A stretch of DNA of 64,000 bases, from contig JBKJPX010000008.1 in NCBI GenBank assembly GCA_046594215.1, positions 1 to 64,000 of the forward strand. The letters run 5' to 3'. This DNA comes from Panacagrimonas sp046594215. GTDB lineage: Bacteria > Pseudomonadota > Gammaproteobacteria > Nevskiales > Nevskiaceae. The notes beneath the pieces were generated by a model. It had not been told where the DNA came from and made no database searches. It worked only from the letters and a program-made list of their open reading frames with translations. The position numbers and the translations under genes are program-made. Below, in pieces: positions 1 to 10,280 of this stretch. The number at the start of each line of letters is the position of its first letter. Position 1 is the stretch's first letter.

Positions 1-354
1 GTCGACCTTGGCGACGCGATCGCGCACCTCGTACATGCGCGCCACGAAGTCGAGGTTCTCGCGCACGCTGAGATCTTCGTACCAGCCGAAGCGCTGCGTC
101 ATGTAACCGACCTCGCGCCGGATCGTACGCGATTCGGTCAACAGGTCGTGGCCCAGGCACTGGCCGCGCCCGCTGTCGGGCGTCAGCAGGCCGCAGAGCA
201 TGCGGATGGACGTGGTCTTGCCGCTGCCGTTGGGTCCGAGGAAACCGAAAATCTCGCCGCGCCGCACGCGCAGGTTCAGACCCTTCACCGCGACGCGACC
301 GCCGAAGGACTTCGCCAGTCCCTCGACCTCGATCGCGATGTCCGCTTCAGGCAC
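1..354 (-). CDS. ABC exporter ATP-binding protein (N-terminal part)
   Basis: ATPase subunit of an ABC exporter, likely of the YbhF/ABC-2 drug-export type. Only the first 118 residues lie in the window; the rest runs off the left edge. Walker A GPNGSGKTT is at about residues 40-48 and a Q-loop follows in YMTQRFGWYEDLS. I place the start at a GTG at 354, which overlaps the end of the HlyD adaptor gene by 8 bp, so the two are translationally coupled. The adaptor plus ATPase order matches YbhG-YbhF modules, whose permease genes would lie beyond the left edge. Substrate is unknown. Confidence 0.9.
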   Translation of the reverse strand, partial: MPEADIAIEVEGLAKSFGGRVAVKGLNLRVRRGEIFGFLGPNGSGKTTSIRMLCGLLTPDSGRGQCLGHDLLTESRTIRREVGYMTQRFGWYEDLSVRENLDFVARMYEVRDRVAKVD

Positions 355-1309
355 CGTCGGCGCTCACGTCCACCGGTTGCCCCGGGTGCAGTCGCAGGGC
401 GTCGGCCGCGGCGGGCAGCGCCTCGACGCGATATACAAGCCGCGAGCGCTGGTGGCGGTCGAACAGCACCGGGGGCGCGAACTCGGCCTGCGCCGCGACA
501 AAGTTGATGGTCGCCGCGATCGGCTCGCCACAGTTGTCGCAACGCGCGTGGACGGTCTTGCCCGGTGCGAACTCCGTCAGCCGGTCCTGCGAAACGAAGA
601 AGCGCAGGCGACGATTCGTCGGCGGCAGCAGCGCGAGCGCGGGCTGGCCGGCGTTGATCCATTCGCCCGCGCGGAAGTAGACATCCTCGATGCTGCCATC
701 GGCCGGCGCGGCGACCGACTTCTGCGCGAGCGCCCACTGCGCCTGCGCGAGCTGGGCCTGGGCCGCCGCGACGTCGTGGCGCGCAGCCTCGACAGCGTCG
801 CGCCGTCCCGCGAGTTCGGCCACGTCGAGCTGACGCTTGAGTTCGGTGACCTGCGCGGCGTCGCGAAGCCGCGTGGTGTCGGCGGTGTCGAGCACCTCGG
901 CGCTGACGAGCTTGCGCGCGGCGAGCGCGGCCTGGCGCTTGGCGGTCGCGGTCGAGAGCTTGAGCTGAGCCTCCGATTGCTGGAGCTGCGCGCGGATCAC
1001 GGCGAGTTCTTCCGGGCGCCGGCCCTTGTCGAGGTCTGCGACCCGCGCGGTCTGCGCCTCGATGCGCGCCTGCGCCTCGGCCACCGCGGCCTGCTCGCGA
1101 TCCGCGTCGAGCGCGAACAGTGGTTGCCCGGCCTTCACGCTGGCGCCGCGATCCACGGAGAGCGAGGTCATGCGACCGCCGCTCGCAGGAGCCGGCCGAA
1201 GGTAGACGGCTTCGACATAGCCGGTAATGGACGCGTCTTCGGTCCGGTCGCAGCCGGCCAGCACCAGCGCCAGCAGTGCCGATCCGATTCCCACGCAGAC
1301 TGTCCGCAT
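347..1309 (-). CDS. HlyD-family periplasmic adaptor lipoprotein
   Basis: Membrane fusion protein of 320 aa that would link an inner-membrane ABC exporter to the outer membrane. It begins with a lipoprotein signal with lipobox LAGC (residues 16-19), followed by a biotinyl-lipoyl half motif (VDRGASVKAGQPLFALD), a long alpha-helical hairpin rich in Ala, Gln and Arg, then the second lipoyl half (SVAAPADGSIEDVYFRAGE) and a beta-barrel. The start at ATG 1309 has GGAG seven bases upstream; a longer upstream start would put the signal peptide inside the protein. It overlaps the ATPase gene, and resembles YbhG. The tail contains a CDNCGE motif, unusual for the family but of unknown meaning. Confidence 0.9.
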   Translation of the reverse strand: MRTVCVGIGSALLALVLAGCDRTEDASITGYVEAVYLRPAPASGGRMTSLSVDRGASVKAGQPLFALDADREQAAVAEAQARIEAQTARVADLDKGRRPEELAVIRAQLQQSEAQLKLSTATAKRQAALAARKLVSAEVLDTADTTRLRDAAQVTELKRQLDVAELAGRRDAVEAARHDVAAAQAQLAQAQWALAQKSVAAPADGSIEDVYFRAGEWINAGQPALALLPPTNRRLRFFVSQDRLTEFAPGKTVHARCDNCGEPIAATINFVAAQAEFAPPVLFDRHQRSRLVYRVEALPAAADALRLHPGQPVDVSADGA

Positions 1310-1441
1310 GCCGCGCTCCGACACCCTCGAGGAGCGGCGAGTGTGCACCGAATCCGGCCGCGCTCGAAGACCTGTACCCGGGACGAAGTCCGGGGTTCCA
1401 TGCGCCCGAATACGCGAGAAGCCCCGGACGGGTCCGGACTG

Positions 1442-2371
1442 CTAGGTGCGCTCGGCGTTGGCGGCGATCAATTCCGCCCAGCGCGCCATCAACGCTTTCG
1501 GGCAGTCGTGTCCCATCCCCTCGATCAACTCCAGCTTCGCGCCAGGGATCATCGCGGCGCTGCGCCGGCCGCAGATCGGGCGCATCAGCGGATCGTCGGT
1601 GCCGTGGATGATCTGCGTCGGCGCCGTTACGTTCGCCAGCAGCGGCTCGAAGCTGCCGGTGGCCACGATCGCGTGCATCTGGCGCAGGGTGCCGCCCGGT
1701 CGGAAGGCGCGATCGAAGGCGCGGCCGGCGAAGGCGCGGCGGTCGTCCTCCGACGTGGGATAAAGCGGGCTGCCGATCAGCCGGAAAGTTTCGGCCTGCC
1801 GCGCGACGATGGTGTCGCGCTGATGGTTCGGAGGCGAGGTGGCCAGGCGCAGCAGCAGGTCCAGCCGCGTCTGCCGCACCCAGGGATGGTTGGTGCCGGA
1901 CATGATCGAGCACAGGCTGGCGGCGCGATCCGGAAACGTGCCGGCGACGAGCTGCGTGATCATGCCGCCCATCGACACGCCGACGAGGTGCGCGCGCTTC
2001 ACGCCCAGCGCGTCCATGAGGCCGACGGTGTCGGCCGCCAGGTCGTGCAGCAGGTAGTTGGCGGGACCGGGTCGCAGACCCAGTCGCGCGCGCAGGTAGT
2101 CGCGGCGCAGGCTGAACCGGATCTTGCGATCGAACTCGTCGGACAGGCCGGCGTCGCGATTGTCGAAGCGGATCACGCGAAAGCCGCGCCTCGCCAGGTC
2201 CAGGCACAGCACGTCGGGCCACTGGATCAGCTGACAACCCAGGCCCATCACCAACAGCATCGGCTCGCCCCCTTCCGGTCCCGTGGCCTCCCAGTGCAGC
2301 TTCACGCCGTTGCACGGCGCATCGCCGCTCTGCCAGCCAGGTGCGTTCGCAGATGCCGAAGTTCCGTCCAT
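1442..2371 (-). CDS. alpha/beta hydrolase
   Basis: Soluble alpha/beta-fold hydrolase of 309 aa, full length. The nucleophile elbow is GVSMGG (about residues 131-136), the acid is probably in HGTDDPL and the catalytic histidine in GMGHD near the C-terminus, a complete Ser-Asp-His triad. Sequence style (LVMGLGCQLIQWP, FDNRDAGLS) is that of the aclacinomycin-methylesterase-like or proline-iminopeptidase-like esterases that are annotated generically. It sits downstream of the HSL-type hydrolase gene but is separated from it by a strong terminator, so it may have its own promoter. Substrate cannot be told from sequence. Confidence 0.9.
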   Translation of the reverse strand: MDGTSASANAPGWQSGDAPCNGVKLHWEATGPEGGEPMLLVMGLGCQLIQWPDVLCLDLARRGFRVIRFDNRDAGLSDEFDRKIRFSLRRDYLRARLGLRPGPANYLLHDLAADTVGLMDALGVKRAHLVGVSMGGMITQLVAGTFPDRAASLCSIMSGTNHPWVRQTRLDLLLRLATSPPNHQRDTIVARQAETFRLIGSPLYPTSEDDRRAFAGRAFDRAFRPGGTLRQMHAIVATGSFEPLLANVTAPTQIIHGTDDPLMRPICGRRSAAMIPGAKLELIEGMGHDCPKALMARWAELIAANAERT

Positions 2372-2395
2372 CCAGAGAGGTTAACTCGCAGCCAG

Positions 2396-2427
2396 GAAAA
2401 AGGCCGTCGCGACGAATCGCGACGGCC
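2396..2427 (-). terminator. rho-independent terminator after the HSL-type hydrolase
   Basis: A perfect 11-bp stem (GGCCGTCGCGA at 2402-2412 pairing with 2417-2427) with a 4-nt loop is followed, in the minus direction, by a run of five T (2397-2401). It lies about 30 bp past the stop of the hydrolase gene ending at 2459, so it terminates that minus-strand transcript before the next hydrolase gene. Confidence 0.9.
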
Positions 2428-2458
2428 CGGTGTTGCAGGCACGCATGGCGGCGCTGGG

Positions 2459-3397
2459 TTACGCGCGCAGCTGTTCCTTGAGCCAGCGGGCTGCTTCGGT
2501 GTGCATGTTGCGGCCGATGTCGAGCACGCCGAAGAAATTCCAGGTCCCGTGGATCGTGCCGTCATAGCGCGAGATCGTGGTGGGCACGCCGGCGGCCTTG
2601 AGCTTGTTGCCGTAGTCCTCGCCCTCGTCGCGCAGCGGGTCGAACTCGCAGGTGATCACGAGCGCCGGCGGCAGGCCGGACAGATCCTTGGCCAGCAGCG
2701 GCGAGGCGCCGGGCTGCTTCGCGTCGGCCGGCGACTTGAGGTAGTGGTTGATGAAGTACTTCATGCTTGCGGTCTCGAGGAAGTAGCCCTCGGCGTTCTC
2801 GACCATGGACTTGGTCATTTCGCCGTCGACGCGCGCCACCGGGTAGATCAGCAGCTGCGCCGCGAGCGTCGGCCCCTTCTCGTCACGCAGGCGCTGCGCC
2901 ACGACCGCCGCAAGGTTGCCGCCGGCGCTGTCGCCGCCCACCGCGAGGCGCGAGGCATCGCCATTGATCGCACGCGCATTCGCCGCGAGCCACTGGGTCA
3001 CGGCAACACAGTCGTCCGCCGCGTCCGGGTACTTGTGCTCGGGGGACAGCCGGTAATCGACTGACACCACGACCATGCCCACTGCGCCGCAGAGTTCGCG
3101 GCAGACACCTTCATGCGTGTCGAGGTCGCCGAACACCCAGCCGCCACCGTGGAAATACGCCATCACCGGGAACGGTCCGGTGCCCTCCGGCGTGTACACA
3201 CGGGTCTTCACGGGGCCCGAGGGACTCGGCACGCTGCGGTCCACGGCGCTGGCGATCTTCTGCTGGCTGGGCGGCAGGGTGGCGAACACGGCGCTGAAGG
3301 TCTGGCGCGATTCTTCCGGCGTCATGTCCTGGATCTTCTTGAGTCCGGACGAACCCATTTGGGTGAGCAGGCCTTGGACCTGGGGGTGCAGCGGCAT
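2459..3397 (-). CDS. HSL-family alpha/beta hydrolase (esterase/lipase)
   Basis: Carboxylesterase of the hormone-sensitive-lipase (bacterial family IV) type, 312 aa. The oxyanion motif HGGGW is at about residues 82-86, the nucleophile in GDSAGG, the acid in CEFDPLRDEG and the histidine in GTIHGTW. The start at ATG 3397 is preceded by AGGAG eight bases upstream, so I reject the longer reading frame to 3475. It is a single-gene unit ending in a clear hairpin terminator. Members hydrolyse short-chain acyl esters; the natural substrate is unknown. Confidence 0.93.
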   Translation of the reverse strand: MPLHPQVQGLLTQMGSSGLKKIQDMTPEESRQTFSAVFATLPPSQQKIASAVDRSVPSPSGPVKTRVYTPEGTGPFPVMAYFHGGGWVFGDLDTHEGVCRELCGAVGMVVVSVDYRLSPEHKYPDAADDCVAVTQWLAANARAINGDASRLAVGGDSAGGNLAAVVAQRLRDEKGPTLAAQLLIYPVARVDGEMTKSMVENAEGYFLETASMKYFINHYLKSPADAKQPGASPLLAKDLSGLPPALVITCEFDPLRDEGEDYGNKLKAAGVPTTISRYDGTIHGTWNFFGVLDIGRNMHTEAARWLKEQLRA

Positions 3398-3499
3398 GAT
3401 CGTTCTCCTGTAGGCGGATGCCGGGGTCTGGGAGCTTACTGCGCTGCGCGCGCGCAAGGCACCCGCTCGACGCAAGGGCGCGCCCCTAACGGAGCGGAG

Positions 3500-5136
<1,637 letters not shown>

Positions 5137-5143
<7 letters not shown>

Positions 5144-5180
5144 GAACCATTATGAAACATGAAAGGACTCTGTGAAACAT
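5137..5180. promoter_or_regulatory. ATGAAAC repeat cluster, candidate PrpR binding region
   Basis: GTTTCAT at 5137-5143 and ATGAAAC at 5152-5158 form a perfect 7-bp inverted repeat with an 8-nt spacer. ATGAAACAT (5152-5160) recurs as GTGAAACAT (5172-5180) exactly 20 bp away, two helical turns. A further GTTTCAT is at 5356-5362, just ahead of prpB. The first arm includes the prpR start codon. Position between divergent prpR and prpB makes PrpR the obvious ligand, but this is inference. Confidence 0.5.
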
Positions 5181-5323
5181 TAGGGTGCGAGGCATCGCGA
5201 GCTCCGGGAGGATCTGGCCGTCTCTCCGCTACGGCCGGCCCGTCGCGAAAAGCCTGAAAAACGGCCGCGTTAGAGGGACGCCCGAAGTTTGGGCCGCGAG
5301 GGCCGCCGGTATGATCCGCCGCC

Positions 5324-5341
5324 TTGGCACGTTGCGTGAGC
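5324..5341 (+). promoter_or_regulatory. possible sigma-54 promoter of the prp operon
   Basis: TTGGCACG at 5324-5331 is a perfect -24 element. The -12 region that follows reads GTGAGC and lacks the GC at the canonical spacing, so the match is incomplete. It lies about 80 bp upstream of prpB and downstream of the ATGAAAC repeats, as expected for a PrpR-activated promoter. Confidence 0.4.
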
Positions 5342-5405
5342 AACAGGCTGCGACGGTTTCATTTCTTACTCGCGGGCCTGCCCGGCCCCACACAGGAGAG
5401 TCCAG

Positions 5406-6290
5406 ATGAGCGCATCCGCAGGCGCACGCTTCCGCGCCGCCCTCGCCGAGGAAAAGCCGCTGCAGGTCATCGGGGCGATCAACGCCAACCACGCGCTGCT
5501 GGCCAGGCGCGCGGGCTTCCGGGCGATCTACCTGTCGGGCGGCGGTGTCGCGGCCGGCTCGCTGGGCCTGCCGGACCTGGGCATCAACACGATGGACGAC
5601 GTGCTCACCGACACGCGCCGCATCACCGACGTCTGCGATTTGCCGCTGCTGGTCGACATCGACACCGGATTCGGTCCGAGCGCCTTCAACATCGAGCGCA
5701 CGATCAAGTCGCTGATCAAGGCCGGCGCGGCCGCGTGTCACATCGAGGATCAGGTGGGCGCCAAGCGATGCGGCCATCGTCCCGGCAAGGAGATCGTGAG
5801 CAAGGATGAAATGGTGGACCGCGTGAAGGCGGCCGCCGATGCGAGGACCGATGCGAAGTTCTTCCTGATCGCGCGCACCGACGCGATCCAGGCCGAGGGC
5901 GTGGACGCCGCGATCGACCGTTCGATCGCCTGCGTGGAAGCCGGGGCCGACGCGATCTTCGCCGAGGCCGCGTACGACCTTCCGACGTACAAGCGCTTCG
6001 TGGATGCCGTGAAGGTGCCGGTGCTCGCCAACATCACCGAGTTCGGCGCAACGCCCTTGTTCACGCGCGACGAGCTCGCCTCGGTCGGCGTGAGCATCCA
6101 GCTCTACCCGCTGAGCGCGTTCCGCGCAGCCAACAAGGCCGCAGAGGCCGTTTACACTTCGATCCGCGCGAAGGGTCACCAGAAAGACGTGATCGACCTG
6201 ATGCAGACCCGCGTGGAGCTCTACGACCGCATCGGGTACAACGCGTTCGAGGGCAAGCTGGACGCTCTGTTCGCGGCGAAGAAGAAGTAA
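5406..6290 (+). CDS. prpB: 2-methylisocitrate lyase
   Basis: Cleaves 2-methylisocitrate to pyruvate and succinate, the last step of the methylcitrate cycle. 294 aa, the usual length. The family signature with the catalytic cysteine is KRCGHRPGK (about residues 120-128); metal-binding acidic residues occur in DIDTGFG and HIEDQVG. The start at ATG 5406 has AGGAG about eight bases upstream. First gene of the operon, divergent from prpR, followed after 116 bp by prpC with a repeat-rich spacer. Confidence 0.97.
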   Translation: MSASAGARFRAALAEEKPLQVIGAINANHALLARRAGFRAIYLSGGGVAAGSLGLPDLGINTMDDVLTDTRRITDVCDLPLLVDIDTGFGPSAFNIERTIKSLIKAGAAACHIEDQVGAKRCGHRPGKEIVSKDEMVDRVKAAADARTDAKFFLIARTDAIQAEGVDAAIDRSIACVEAGADAIFAEAAYDLPTYKRFVDAVKVPVLANITEFGATPLFTRDELASVGVSIQLYPLSAFRAANKAAEAVYTSIRAKGHQKDVIDLMQTRVELYDRIGYNAFEGKLDALFAAKKK

Positions 6291-6318
6291 GGGCACAGCA
6301 GACACGACACGAATCGGC

Positions 6319-6386
6319 CACGGATCTGACGGGTATCACGGAAGGGGTCACTGCTGTGATCCGTGTTCATCCGTGAGATCGGTGGC
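6319..6386. repeat. ATCCGTG inverted and direct repeats between prpB and prpC
   Basis: CACGGAT (6319-6325) and TCACGGA (6336-6342) are complementary to ATCCGTG copies at 6359-6365 and 6369-6375, and a degenerate third copy, ATCGGTG, starts at 6378, giving a direct array with a period of about 10 bp. The transcript could fold into a branched hairpin just before the prpC ribosome site. It may be an interspersed intergenic repeat or an mRNA processing or stability element that tunes prpB against prpC. Confidence 0.6.
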
Positions 6387-6406
6387 GAAAACATGGAGAC
6401 CCGAAG

Positions 6407-7564
6407 ATGAGTGATACCGCAGCAGCCCCCGGTTTCAAGGCCAAGAAGTCCGTCGCGCTCTCCGGCACCACCGCCGGCAACACCGCGCTGTGCACGGTCG
6501 GCCGTTCCGGCAACGATCTGCACTACCGCGGCTACGACATCCTGGATCTCGCCGCGGAGTGCGGGTTCGAGGAAATCGCGCACCTGCTGGTGCACGGCAA
6601 GCTGCCCAACGCGGCAGAACTCAAGGCCTACAAGACCCGGCTCAAGGCGCTGCGTGGCCTGCCCGCCGCCGTGAAGGCGGCGCTCGAGGAACTGCCGCCC
6701 TCGGCCCATCCGATGGACGTGATGCGCACCGGCGTCTCGGTGCTCGGCTGCGTGATGCCGGAGAAGGACGACCACAACCATGCCGGCGCGCGCGACATCG
6801 CCGACAAGCTCATGGCCAGCCTGGGCTCGATGCTGCTGTACTGGTACCACTTCAGCCATAACGGCAACATCATCGACGTCGAGTCCGACGAGGACTGCAT
6901 CGGGGGCCACTTCCTGGCGCTGCTGCACCAGGAAAAGCCGCGGGCGTCGTGGGTCAAGGCGATGAACACCTCGCTCGTGCTGTACGCCGAGCACGAGTTC
7001 AACGCGTCCACGTTCACGTCGCGCGTCATCGCCGGTACCGGCTCCGACATGTACTCCGCGATCTGCGGCGGCATCGGTGCCCTGCGCGGATTCAAGCACG
7101 GCGGCGCCAACGAAGTCGCCTTCGAAATCCAGAAGCGCTACGACACGCCGGACGAGGCGGAAGCCGACATCAAGGCACGCGTGGAGAAGAAGGAAGTCGT
7201 CATCGGCTTCGGTCACCCGGTCTACACGATCAGCGATCCGCGCAACAAGGTGATCAAGCAGGTCGCGCTGGACCTGTCGAAGGAAGCGGGCAGCACCAAG
7301 ATGTACGACATCGCCGCGCGCCTCGAGACGGTGATGTGGGACATCAAGAAGATGTTCCCGAACCTCGACTGGTTCTCCGCGGTGAGCTACTACGAGATGG
7401 GCGTGCCTACCGCCATGTTCACGCCCCTGTTCGTGATCGCGCGCACTGCGGGTTGGAGCGCGCACATCATCGAGCAGCGCATCGACGGAAAGATCATCCG
7501 TCCTTCGGCGAACTACGTGGGCCCCGAAGACCAGAAGTTCGTACCGATAAAGGATCGCGGGTAA
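6407..7564 (+). CDS. prpC: 2-methylcitrate synthase
   Basis: Condenses propionyl-CoA with oxaloacetate to 2-methylcitrate. 385 aa, the compact length of PrpC-type citrate synthases rather than the longer GltA type. The citrate synthase signature is visible as GFGHPVYTISDPR (about residues 267-279), with catalytic histidines in FKHGGAN and GFGHPVY and the aspartate in NLDWFSAVSYY. GGAG lies upstream of ATG 6407. Second gene of the prp operon. Confidence 0.96.
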   Translation: MSDTAAAPGFKAKKSVALSGTTAGNTALCTVGRSGNDLHYRGYDILDLAAECGFEEIAHLLVHGKLPNAAELKAYKTRLKALRGLPAAVKAALEELPPSAHPMDVMRTGVSVLGCVMPEKDDHNHAGARDIADKLMASLGSMLLYWYHFSHNGNIIDVESDEDCIGGHFLALLHQEKPRASWVKAMNTSLVLYAEHEFNASTFTSRVIAGTGSDMYSAICGGIGALRGFKHGGANEVAFEIQKRYDTPDEAEADIKARVEKKEVVIGFGHPVYTISDPRNKVIKQVALDLSKEAGSTKMYDIAARLETVMWDIKKMFPNLDWFSAVSYYEMGVPTAMFTPLFVIARTAGWSAHIIEQRIDGKIIRPSANYVGPEDQKFVPIKDRG

Positions 7565-7628
7565 TCGAAGGCGTCATCACGCATCAGAGCAAGCTCGCAC
7601 CCCCGCCCCGAGTCCCTGAGTTCCTGTC

Positions 7629-10223
7629 ATGAACACCGCCCATCGCAAGAATCTTCCCGGCACGAAACTGGACTACTTCGACGCGCGCGAAGCGGTCGAC
7701 GCGATCAAGCCCGGAGCCTGGGCCAGGCTGCCGTACACCGCGCGTGTGCACGCCGAGAACCTGGTTCGCAAGGCGGACCCCTCGATGATCAAGGCCTACC
7801 TGGGCCAGCTGATCGAACGCAAGCGTGACCTCGATTTCCCCTGGTTCCCGGTTCGCGTTGTGTGCCACGACATCCTCGGGCAGACCGCGCTGGTGGATCT
7901 GGCCGGACTGCGTGACGCGATCGCGGACATGGGCGGTGACCCGGCCAAGGTGAACCCGGTTGTACCGGTGCAGTTGATCGTCGATCACTCGCTGGCGGTG
8001 GAATACGGTGGTTTCGACAAGGATGCGTTCGCGAAGAACCGCGCGGTCGAAGACCGTCGCAACGACGATCGCTTCCACTTCATCGACTGGACGAAGAAGG
8101 CCTTCAAGAACATGGAAGTGATCCCGCCGGGCAACGGGATCATGCATCAGATCAACCTGGAAAGAATGAGCCCGGTGATCTACACGCAGGACGATGTGGC
8201 GTTCCCGGATACGTGCGTCGGCACCGACAGCCACACGCCGCACGTCGACGCGCTCGGCGTCGTCGCCATCGGCGTCGGCGGCCTGGAAGCCGAAAACGTG
8301 ATGCTCGGCCGCGCGTCCTGGATGCGCCTGCCGGACATCACCGGCGTGGAGCTGAGCGGCAAACCCGGCGAAGGCATCACCGCGACCGACGTCGTGCTCG
8401 CGCTCACCGAATTCCTGCGCCAGCAGAAGGTCGTCGGCGCCTACCTCGAGTTCTATGGCGAGGGTGCCTCGGCGCTCACGCTCGGCGATCGCGCGACGAT
8501 CTCCAACATGGCGCCCGAGTACGGGGCCACCGCGGCGATGTTCTTCATCGACAAGAACACCATCGAATATCTCAAGCTCACCGGCCGCGCCGATGAGCAG
8601 GTCAGGCTCGTCGAGACCTACGCCAGGCACACGGGCCTCTGGGCCGATGCGCTCGCGACCGCCGAGTACGAGCGCGTGCTGAAGTTCGACCTGTCGACCG
8701 TCGTGCGCAACATGGCCGGCCCCTCGAACCCGCACAAGCGGCTGCCGACGTCGACGCTGGCCGAACGCGGCATCGCGGCGAAGTGGACGAAGGAGCCGGG
8801 CCTGATGCCGGACGGCGCCGTGATCATCGCCGCCATCACGAGCTGCACGAACACGAGCAACCCGCGCAACGTCATCGCCGCCGGCCTGCTGGCGCGCAAT
8901 GCGAACCGCGCGGGCCTCACGCGCAAGCCCTGGGTGAAGTCTTCGTTGGCGCCTGGTTCCAGGACCGTGGAGCTCTATCTCAAGGAAGCGGGCCTTCTCG
9001 GGGAGCTCGAGCAGCTCGGCTTCGGCATCGTCGCGTTTGCCTGCACCACGTGCAACGGCATGAGCGGCGCGCTCGATCCGGTGATCCAGAAGGAGATCAT
9101 CGACCACGATCTGTATGCGACGGCCGTGCTCTCCGGCAACCGCAACTTCGACGGTCGTATCCACCCTTTTGCGAAGCAGGCCTTCCTCGCCTCGCCGCCG
9201 CTGGTCGTCGCCTACGCGATCGCCGGCACGATACGTTTCGACATCGAGAAGGACGTGCTGGGCACGGACAAGGACGGCAAGCCGGTCACGCTCAAGGACA
9301 TCTGGCCGACCGACGCCGAGATCGACGCGGTCGTCGCCACGAGCGTGAACCCAACGCAGTTCCGCGCCGTGTACGAACCGATGTTCCGCAAACAGGCCGA
9401 CGACGGCGCGAAGATCAGCCCGCTCTACGACTGGCGCAAGATGAGCACCTACATCCGCCGGCCGCCTTACTGGGAAGGTGCATTGGCCGGCGCCCGGACC
9501 TTGAAGGGACTGCGTCCGCTCGCGGTGCTGCCGGACAACATCACGACCGACCATCTCTCGCCCTCGAACGCGATCATGATGGACAGCGCGGCCGGCGAGT
9601 ACCTGCACAAGATGGGCGTGCCGGAAGAGGACTTCAATTCCTACGCAACGCACCGCGGCGATCATCTCACCGCGCAGCGCGCCACGTTCGCCAACCCGCA
9701 GCTCGTCAACGAGATGGCGGTGGTCGATGGCAAGGTCAGGAAGGGATCGCTCGCGCGCGTCGAGCCGGAAGGCAAGGTCGTGCGCATGTGGGAGGCCATC
9801 GAGACCTACATGGAGCGCAAGCAGCCGCTGATCATCGTCGCAGGCGCCGACTACGGCCAGGGTTCCTCACGGGACTGGGCCGCCAAGGGCGTGCGCCTCG
9901 CGGGCGTGGAAGTCATCGCGGCCGAAGGCTTCGAGCGCATCCATCGCACCAATCTCATCGGCATGGGCGTGCTGCCGCTGGAGTTCAAGCCGGGCACGAC
10001 GCGCCTTACCCTGGGCATCGACGGCACGGAGACCTACGACGTTACCGGCAAGCTCGCGCCGCGCACAACGCTGACCCTGGCCATCACGCGCAGGAACGGC
10101 GAGAAGCTCGAAGTGCCGATGACCTGTCGCCTGGATTCGGACGAAGAGGTGCTGGTCTACGAGGCCGGTGGCGTGCTACAGCGGTTTGCGGTGGATTTCC
10201 TGGCGCAGGCCAAGGCGGCCTGA
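7629..10223 (+). CDS. acnD: Fe-S 2-methylcitrate dehydratase AcnD
   Basis: Aconitase-family enzyme that dehydrates 2-methylcitrate to 2-methyl-cis-aconitate; the isomer made needs PrpF, whose gene follows three genes later. 864 aa, the length typical of AcnD and shorter than AcnA. Cluster ligands are in TSCTNTSNPRN and CTTCNG (about residues 475-480); the C-terminal swivel domain carries AGADYGQGSSRDWAAKG. No strong ribosome site is seen before ATG 7629. The acnD-prpF pair replaces the PrpD route found in enteric bacteria, and no prpD is present here. Confidence 0.95.
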   Translation: MNTAHRKNLPGTKLDYFDAREAVDAIKPGAWARLPYTARVHAENLVRKADPSMIKAYLGQLIERKRDLDFPWFPVRVVCHDILGQTALVDLAGLRDAIADMGGDPAKVNPVVPVQLIVDHSLAVEYGGFDKDAFAKNRAVEDRRNDDRFHFIDWTKKAFKNMEVIPPGNGIMHQINLERMSPVIYTQDDVAFPDTCVGTDSHTPHVDALGVVAIGVGGLEAENVMLGRASWMRLPDITGVELSGKPGEGITATDVVLALTEFLRQQKVVGAYLEFYGEGASALTLGDRATISNMAPEYGATAAMFFIDKNTIEYLKLTGRADEQVRLVETYARHTGLWADALATAEYERVLKFDLSTVVRNMAGPSNPHKRLPTSTLAERGIAAKWTKEPGLMPDGAVIIAAITSCTNTSNPRNVIAAGLLARNANRAGLTRKPWVKSSLAPGSRTVELYLKEAGLLGELEQLGFGIVAFACTTCNGMSGALDPVIQKEIIDHDLYATAVLSGNRNFDGRIHPFAKQAFLASPPLVVAYAIAGTIRFDIEKDVLGTDKDGKPVTLKDIWPTDAEIDAVVATSVNPTQFRAVYEPMFRKQADDGAKISPLYDWRKMSTYIRRPPYWEGALAGARTLKGLRPLAVLPDNITTDHLSPSNAIMMDSAAGEYLHKMGVPEEDFNSYATHRGDHLTAQRATFANPQLVNEMAVVDGKVRKGSLARVEPEGKVVRMWEAIETYMERKQPLIIVAGADYGQGSSRDWAAKGVRLAGVEVIAAEGFERIHRTNLIGMGVLPLEFKPGTTRLTLGIDGTETYDVTGKLAPRTTLTLAITRRNGEKLEVPMTCRLDSDEEVLVYEAGGVLQRFAVDFLAQAKAA

Positions 10224-10280
10224 GCGGTTCGCATCATCCGGGGTGAACGCAGGACTCACGAAACAGGGAGGAGAGACGTC

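Noticed and set aside
200..3064. 954-residue frame on the plus strand
   Set aside because: Antisense shadow of the HlyD adaptor and hydrolase genes; residues are Arg/His/Gly rich with no fold features.
6359..6386. ATCCGTG direct repeats considered as a CRISPR array
   Set aside because: Units are about 10 bp with no spacers of 30 bp, and no cas genes exist in the window.
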